64,000 nt of DNA from Streptomyces sp. NRRL WC-3626 (lineage in GTDB: Bacteria; Actinomycetota; Actinomycetes; Streptomycetales; Streptomycetaceae): assembly GCF_000718785.1 (NCBI RefSeq), contig NZ_JOCA01000013.1:62001-126000 (forward strand), read 5' to 3'. The translations under genes and the position numbers were made by a program. Positions 60,095 through 64,000 of the stretch are shown here, piece by piece (the first letter of the stretch is position 1; the number at the start of each line of letters is the position of its first letter). The notes under the pieces are model-generated. The model saw nothing but the letters and a program-made list of their open reading frames with translations, ran no database searches and was not told the DNA's origin.

Positions 60095-60514
60095 AGCGGC
60101 AGACGAGTCGGGCTGTACGCCGGGTTCTGTTCCCGGGGTTCCTCGCGGAGTCCCCGGGCGACGGCCATCCATCTAGGGCCGACGTTGCCGCCGGCCTCGT
60201 GCGGTCTACCCACGGACTCGGGCGGGCAGCCCTCGAACATCCGCGCAGAGACGCCTTCTCTTGCGAAGAGGTGTCTCCTCTTGACCTTGCTCCGGGTGGG
60301 GTTTACCTAGCTGCCCAGGTCGCCCTGGGCACTGGTGGTCTCTTACACCACCGTTTCACCCTTACCCGGCGCCGAAGCGCCGGGCGGTCTGTTTTCTGTG
60401 GCACTGTCCCGCGGGTCACCCCGGGTGGCCGTTAGCCATCACCCTGCCCTGTGGAGCCCGGACGTTCCTCGGGAAGTCCCGTGAGGGACTCCACGCGGCC
60501 GCCCGCCCGGCTCG
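60095..60514 (-). ncRNA. rnpB: RNase P RNA (class A)
   Basis: The minus strand carries the universally conserved P-RNA segments in order: GAGGAACGTCCGGGCTCC near the 5' end, ACAGAAAAC, GGGTAAGGGTGAAACGG, GGTAAACCCC, AGATGGATGGCCGTC and ACAGAACCCGGCGTACAG near the 3' end. The terminal helix P1 forms between GACGAGCCGGGC at the 5' side and GCCCGACTCGTC at the 3' side. The RNA is the catalytic subunit that matures tRNA 5' ends. Its first 83 bases overlap the 3' end of the EamA transporter gene, and its 3' end is partly duplicated at 29117-29152. Confidence 0.97.
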
Positions 60515-61409
60515 TCTGCCGTGCCGACCATGGTACCGGGCGTGAGCGGGGCTTCGGTGCGGCGGCCGTCGCCAGGACCGAGCCGGTGAGGATCAGGGCG
60601 AAGGCGGCCAGGACCGGGGCGGTCAGGGGTTCGTCCAGGAAGAGGGCACCCGCCGCCACGGCGATCGCCGGGTTGACGTACGTGATGACGGAGGCGCGGA
60701 TCGGGCCCGCCTCCCTGATCAGCTCCAGGAACGCCACGAACGCCACCGCCGTACAGACGACGCCCAGCGCGGCCAGGGCGGCGAGGGCCTCGGTGGAGGG
60801 CAGGACGGCGGGGCGGGTCACGATCGCCGCGGGGGCGTAGACCAGGGCGGCGAGGGCGAGGCAGGGGGTGATGAGGTGCAGCGTCGGGACCTGCTTCAGG
60901 TAGCGGTCGGCTATCAGGGGGGCCGTGGCGTAGCCGACGACCGTGACCAGGACCTCCGCAAGGGAGAACGCGTCGCCGCCGGTCAGGTGCGGGACCGTGA
61001 GGACGCCGACGCCGCCGAGGCCGAGGGCGAGGCCGGTGATCCTGCGGGTGCTCAGCGACTCGGCGGTGCCGAAGAAGCGGGAGAGCAGGACGCCGACGAT
61101 CGGGACGCCCGCGATCAGCAGGCCCGCCGTGGAGCTGGACAGATGGCGTTCGGCGTCGGTGAGGGTGTACCAGGGGCCGATGATCTCGATCACCGCGAAC
61201 GCCAGCATCGGCTTCCAGTGCGTGCGCAGGTTCCGGGCGAAGCCGGACTGGCGCAGGGCGAAGGGGAGCAGGAGGGCGGCGCCGATCGCGCAGCGCGCGA
61301 ACACCACCGCCGACGGGGACACCTCGTCCACCGCCACCTTGATCATCAGATAGGGGATGCCCCAGACCACTCCCATCAGGGAGAAGAGGAGCCAGCCGCG
61401 TGCAGTCAT
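60432..61409 (-). CDS. EamA/DMT family transporter
   Basis: 325 residues with ten membrane segments in two EamA repeats (GWLLFSLMGVVWGIPYLMIK at the start; FLELIREAGPIRASVITYVN in the second repeat). These exporters move amino acids or metabolites. The last 27 or so residues (from GRVESLTGLP) are translated from the 5' domain of rnpB on the same strand, so the C-terminal tail is dictated by the RNA gene. The AraC gene lies 19 bases upstream on the same strand. Confidence 0.9.
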   Translation of the reverse strand: MTARGWLLFSLMGVVWGIPYLMIKVAVDEVSPSAVVFARCAIGAALLLPFALRQSGFARNLRTHWKPMLAFAVIEIIGPWYTLTDAERHLSSSTAGLLIAGVPIVGVLLSRFFGTAESLSTRRITGLALGLGGVGVLTVPHLTGGDAFSLAEVLVTVVGYATAPLIADRYLKQVPTLHLITPCLALAALVYAPAAIVTRPAVLPSTEALAALAALGVVCTAVAFVAFLELIREAGPIRASVITYVNPAIAVAAGALFLDEPLTAPVLAAFALILTGSVLATAAAPKPRSRPVPWSARQTSRAGGRVESLTGLPEERPGSTGQGDG

Positions 61410-61428
61410 GCGGTGAGTGTGCGGCCGT

Positions 61429-62256
61429 TCAGCGGCGGGGGTCTTGAACGCTGTTGCGGTACGCCGCCGGGGTCACCCCGAGGACGCGGCGGAACCAGCG
61501 GGTCAGATGGGCCTGGTCGGCGAAGCCGACGAGCGCGGCCGCCTCGGCGGGGCGCAGGCCGGCTTCCAGGAGGGCGCGGGCCCTGGTGACCCGGTACTGG
61601 GCGAGCCAGGCGTACGGGGGCACCCCCATCGTCGTACGGAAGGCGCGCAGCAGCTGGTAGCGGGAGAGGCCGAGGTCGGCGGCGAGGGCGGCCAGGGAGG
61701 GCGGTTCGAGGAGTTGGTCGGCGAGGCGGTCGCGTACGGCGAGGGCGACGGTGCCCGGGACCGCCTGGTCGTCCGCGCGGGCGGTGGAGTGGCGGCGGGC
61801 CAGGGTGGTGAGCAGCCAGGGGATACGGGACTCCGCCTCCAGGGGGTCCGGGCAGGAGCTGACGTCCGTGTGGGCGCGGCGCAGGGCGACGGCGAGTTCG
61901 GGGTCGTCTATGACGGGGTCGCGGAAGTGCGGGAGGGCGGCGCCGAGGGTGCCGTCGGCGAGGAGGGCGGGGGCCGCGTAGAGGGCGCGGTAGGAGTAGC
62001 CCTCGGGGGCGGCGGGGCCGCCGGTGTGCATCTCGCCGGGTTCGAGGACGACGATCGAACCCGGCCCGGAGACGATGCGGCCGCCCCGGTAGGCGATGGT
62101 CTCCAGCCCGCCGACGGTGACCCCGACCGTGAACTCGTCGTGCGCGTGCGGCGCGTACTCGTGCCGGTTGAACCGGGCGGTGAGCAGATCGAGCGCGGGC
62201 CCGCACCGCCCCAGCCGCGCCCTGGTCCACCGGGCCTGCTCCGGTACGTCCGCCAC
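61429..62256 (-). CDS. AraC family transcriptional regulator
   Basis: 275 residues. The N-terminal cupin-type sensor domain has EYAPHAHDEFTVGVTVGG and VVLEPGEMHTGG. The C-terminal double helix-turn-helix covers residues 170-268 with LAALAADLGLSRYQLLRAFR and AAALVGFADQAHLTRWFRRV, followed by GVTPAAYR. It probably regulates the downstream EamA transporter, with which it is likely co-transcribed. Confidence 0.93.
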   Translation of the reverse strand: MADVPEQARWTRARLGRCGPALDLLTARFNRHEYAPHAHDEFTVGVTVGGLETIAYRGGRIVSGPGSIVVLEPGEMHTGGPAAPEGYSYRALYAAPALLADGTLGAALPHFRDPVIDDPELAVALRRAHTDVSSCPDPLEAESRIPWLLTTLARRHSTARADDQAVPGTVALAVRDRLADQLLEPPSLAALAADLGLSRYQLLRAFRTTMGVPPYAWLAQYRVTRARALLEAGLRPAEAAALVGFADQAHLTRWFRRVLGVTPAAYRNSVQDPRR

Positions 62257-62280
62257 CTCGCACCCCCGACGAGTAGGGGA

Positions 62281-62850
62281 TCAGAGGAAGTCGGCGGTGT
62301 CCAGGTCGAAGGCGAAGGGGGCGGGGAGGGGCAGCGGCTTGCCGAGGGGGCGGGTGCAGCTTTCCCGGTACTCGTCCTGCTCCGGGTCGCTGAAGAGTGT
62401 GATGGAGGAGGCTTCGCGGTCGACGAGGAGGTGGAGGGGGATGCCTCCTCGGGCGTAGCAGCGGCGTTTGGTCTCGCGGTCGGCCGTGGGGCCGGCGCCG
62501 GTCACCTCCACCACCATGGCGACACCGGCACACGGCATCCACGGATCGGCTCCCCGGAAGAGCCTTGAGTCCCAGGGCACAAGCGTGCCGTCCGGGATCA
62601 CGTGGTCCGGTGGGCAGGAGGGCGCGCCCTTCAGCCGCAGGCCCTTGTGGCCGGAGAAGGCCATGGCCGTTCGGGAACGGGTGTACATCTGGCGCGAGAT
62701 CAAGCCGAGACAGTGCTCATGCGATCCGTCGGGCGGCGGCGTGAGGAAGAGCTCTCCCTCGATGAGTTCCGCCCGGAACCCTTCGGGGGCGTCGAGGACG
62801 GCGAACCAGTCCAGCAGCAGGTTCTCGGTGATCGGATCGTAGGTGATCAC
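62281..62850 (-). CDS. Uma2 family (PD-(D/E)XK fold) protein
   Basis: 189 residues from GTG at 62850, with GAGGAG upstream. The restriction-like fold is seen from ELIEGELFLTPPPDGSH, PDHVIPDGTLVPW and VVEVTGAGPTADRETKRRCY, which contain the acidic and lysine positions of the Uma2/DUF820 nuclease-like family. Members are abundant in Streptomyces; few have known function. Confidence 0.88.
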   Translation of the reverse strand: MITYDPITENLLLDWFAVLDAPEGFRAELIEGELFLTPPPDGSHEHCLGLISRQMYTRSRTAMAFSGHKGLRLKGAPSCPPDHVIPDGTLVPWDSRLFRGADPWMPCAGVAMVVEVTGAGPTADRETKRRCYARGGIPLHLLVDREASSITLFSDPEQDEYRESCTRPLGKPLPLPAPFAFDLDTADFL

Positions 62851-62943
62851 GGTGCGGCTCCTCGCTTTCGGTCGCTCGCCAGACTTTCGTACGGAGGGCT
62901 CGCCCGGTGCGCAAGCCGGTGCTGTTCGCTCGACCGTGTTCGC

Positions 62944-62974
62944 TTGACCCTGTCGTAGCGGCAACGTTTCTACT
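62944..62974 (+). promoter_or_regulatory. MerR-type promoter with 19-bp spacer
   Basis: TTGACC at 62944-62949 and TCTACT at 62969-62974 are separated by 19 bases instead of 17. Overlong spacers with an internal dyad (here CGT at 62954 and ACG at 62964) are typical of promoters under MerR-family control. The hexamers match the consensus only in part. Confidence 0.4.
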
Positions 62975-62980
62975 GGGGGT

Positions 62981-63736
62981 ATGCGGATCGGAGAGCTTGC
63001 CCGTGCTGTCGGGGTCACCACTCGGGCCGTGCGGCATTACCACCAGTCGGGGTTGCTGCCGGAGCCGGTGCGGCTGGGGAACGGGTATCGGGACTACGGG
63101 TTGCGGCATGCCGTCGTGCTGGCGCGGATCAGGCGGCTGACCGAGCTGGGGCTGGGGCTCGCCGAGGTGCGGGACGTGCTCGCGGACGAGGCGGGGAAGG
63201 ACCTCGTCGAGGTGCTGACCGAGCTGGACGAGGATCTGGCGCGGCAGGAGGCCGCGATCCGGGAGCGGCGGGCGCGGCTGCGGGCCCTGCTGGAGACGGA
63301 GGGCGGGCTGACCGCCGAGGGGCCGGTGTCGCCGGAGCTGGCCGCGTTGTTCCGGGACACCGCCCATCTGTCCGGCTCCCCCACGGCCGCCAGGGACCGC
63401 GAGATGCTCGCGCTGATCGAGACCGCCACGCCGCCCGAGGAGCGGGAGCGGCTGATGGGGCTGCTCGGCGGGGTCGTGGACGTGCCCGGCGGGGTGGAGC
63501 GGGTGCGGGAGCTGTACGAGCGGCTCGACGCGCTCGCCGACGCCGAGCCGGACGATCCGCGGGTGGAGGAGACGGCGCGGGCGCTCGCCGCCTCCGTTCC
63601 CGAGGGAATGGTTCCGCAGGGGGTCGCGGAGGGGGAGGCCGCCGGTTTCCTGCGGGCCCTCTACGCCGACTTCCCGCCGGCCCAGGCCGAGGTGATCCGC
63701 CGCATGGTGCGGATCATCAGCGAGGAGGGGTCATGA
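62981..63736 (+). CDS. MerR family transcriptional regulator
   Basis: 251 residues. The winged helix-turn-helix is MRIGELARAVGVTTRAVRHY, HQSGLLPEPVRLGNGYRDYG and a long coiled-coil helix follows (residues 75-115). The C-terminal half (residues 130-250) is an all-helical effector domain of the type seen in multidrug or antibiotic-sensing members. It is coupled to a membrane-protein gene whose ATG overlaps its stop, a probable target. Confidence 0.92.
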   Translation: MRIGELARAVGVTTRAVRHYHQSGLLPEPVRLGNGYRDYGLRHAVVLARIRRLTELGLGLAEVRDVLADEAGKDLVEVLTELDEDLARQEAAIRERRARLRALLETEGGLTAEGPVSPELAALFRDTAHLSGSPTAARDREMLALIETATPPEERERLMGLLGGVVDVPGGVERVRELYERLDALADAEPDDPRVEETARALAASVPEGMVPQGVAEGEAAGFLRALYADFPPAQAEVIRRMVRIISEEGS

Positions 63737-64000
63737 GGGGCGTACGGATGGCGGGCGCGGTGGCGGGGCACGAGCTGCGGCTGATGATGAGCCTGTGGCT
63801 GTGGGTGGCCCGGCGGCGGCACGGTGTCGGTGGCGGCACGGCGTTCGGGTACGCGCGCGGCGAGGCGGCCATGATGTACGGGCTCGCGTTCGTGTGCGTG
63901 GTCGAGACGGTGGCGCTGTCCGTGCTGCTGGCCGACTGGCCGGCCGTGCACGCGGCGGTGCTCGTCCTGGACGTGTACACCGTCGTGTTCGTCGTCGCGC
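63733..64000 (+). CDS. Membrane protein, partial (cut by the right edge)
   Basis: ATG at 63733 overlaps the MerR stop by four bases (ATGA). The 89 visible residues have a polar start (MRGVRMAGAVAGHELRLMMS), an aromatic segment, and two hydrophobic segments (MMYGLAFVCVVETVALSVLL; AAVLVLDVYTVVFVVA). It looks like a polytopic membrane protein regulated with the MerR gene; no family is assignable from this part. Confidence 0.7.
   Translation, partial: MRGVRMAGAVAGHELRLMMSLWLWVARRRHGVGGGTAFGYARGEAAMMYGLAFVCVVETVALSVLLADWPAVHAAVLVLDVYTVVFVVA

Noticed and set aside
29117..60130. Integrase or relaxase for the putative rnpB island
   Set aside because: No protein with tyrosine or serine recombinase, relaxase or replication motifs was found in the interval, so the island remains a hypothesis.

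Overview
The window is high-GC actinobacterial chromosome. Codon bias, Streptomyces-type families (DUF397/Scr1-type regulators, DUF6082, DUF6243, DUF6461, NDMA-dependent alcohol dehydrogenase) and iron boxes of the DmdR1/IdeR type all point to Streptomyces. No rRNA or ordinary tRNA gene was found. RNase P RNA (rnpB) is encoded near 60.1-60.5 kb.

Left arm (1-25.6 kb), mostly ordinary chromosome: two secreted proteins cut by the left edge; a PhzF-like enzyme; an iron regulon with two iron boxes (FecCD permease, ATPase, then EfeO-EfeB-EfeU and an added lipoprotein); a primase/polymerase-like protein; a secreted glycerophosphodiesterase; a TetR regulator with paired palindromes; an Rsm22-type methyltransferase; a serine hydrolase with a Bcr/CflA exporter; a Gfo/Idh/MocA oxidoreductase behind a CebR-like box; PhoD; an SDR enzyme; a MazG-like protein; a thioesterase; a LysM protein; and a NarL-type two-component pair with a DedA protein.

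25.8-27.0 kb: a compact minus-strand locus with a conserved protein gene followed by two tandem RNAs. Each RNA has a T-arm, acceptor stem and D-arm in circularly permuted order, carried on a long closing stem. This is the architecture of bacterial Y RNAs (YrlA), and I consider it the most striking feature of the window. No Ro60/TROVE gene is present here.

27.3-39.6 kb, accessory and probably defence-related: an AAA ATPase with a DUF4276 protein, a 1679-residue Eco57I-type DNA methyltransferase, a DUF397/helix-turn-helix pair, a DUF6082 protein, and a coupled DUF262/DUF3696-ATPase/unknown-protein operon.

40.3-50.8 kb: a seven-gene minus-strand operon that mixes signalling proteins (a STAND ATPase and a CHAT protease with an FHA domain) with small-molecule enzymes (alcohol dehydrogenase, class III aminotransferase, TobZ/NodU-like carbamoyltransferase, phosphotransferase). 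The segment between the CHAT and aminotransferase genes is a 13-bp tandem repeat made of ribosome-binding-site and start-like units.

51.2-64 kb: a SulP transporter with an ArsR regulator, a helix-turn-helix/ImmA-IrrE protein coupled to a PIN-like protein, an epimerase, a zone of decayed gene fragments, a DUF6461 protein, a methyltransferase, rnpB overlapped by an EamA transporter, and AraC, Uma2 and MerR genes.

A 36-bp imperfect direct copy of the rnpB 3' end lies at 29.12 kb in the same orientation as the real one. This raises the possibility that 29.1-60.1 kb entered as an island at rnpB, although no integrase is visible.
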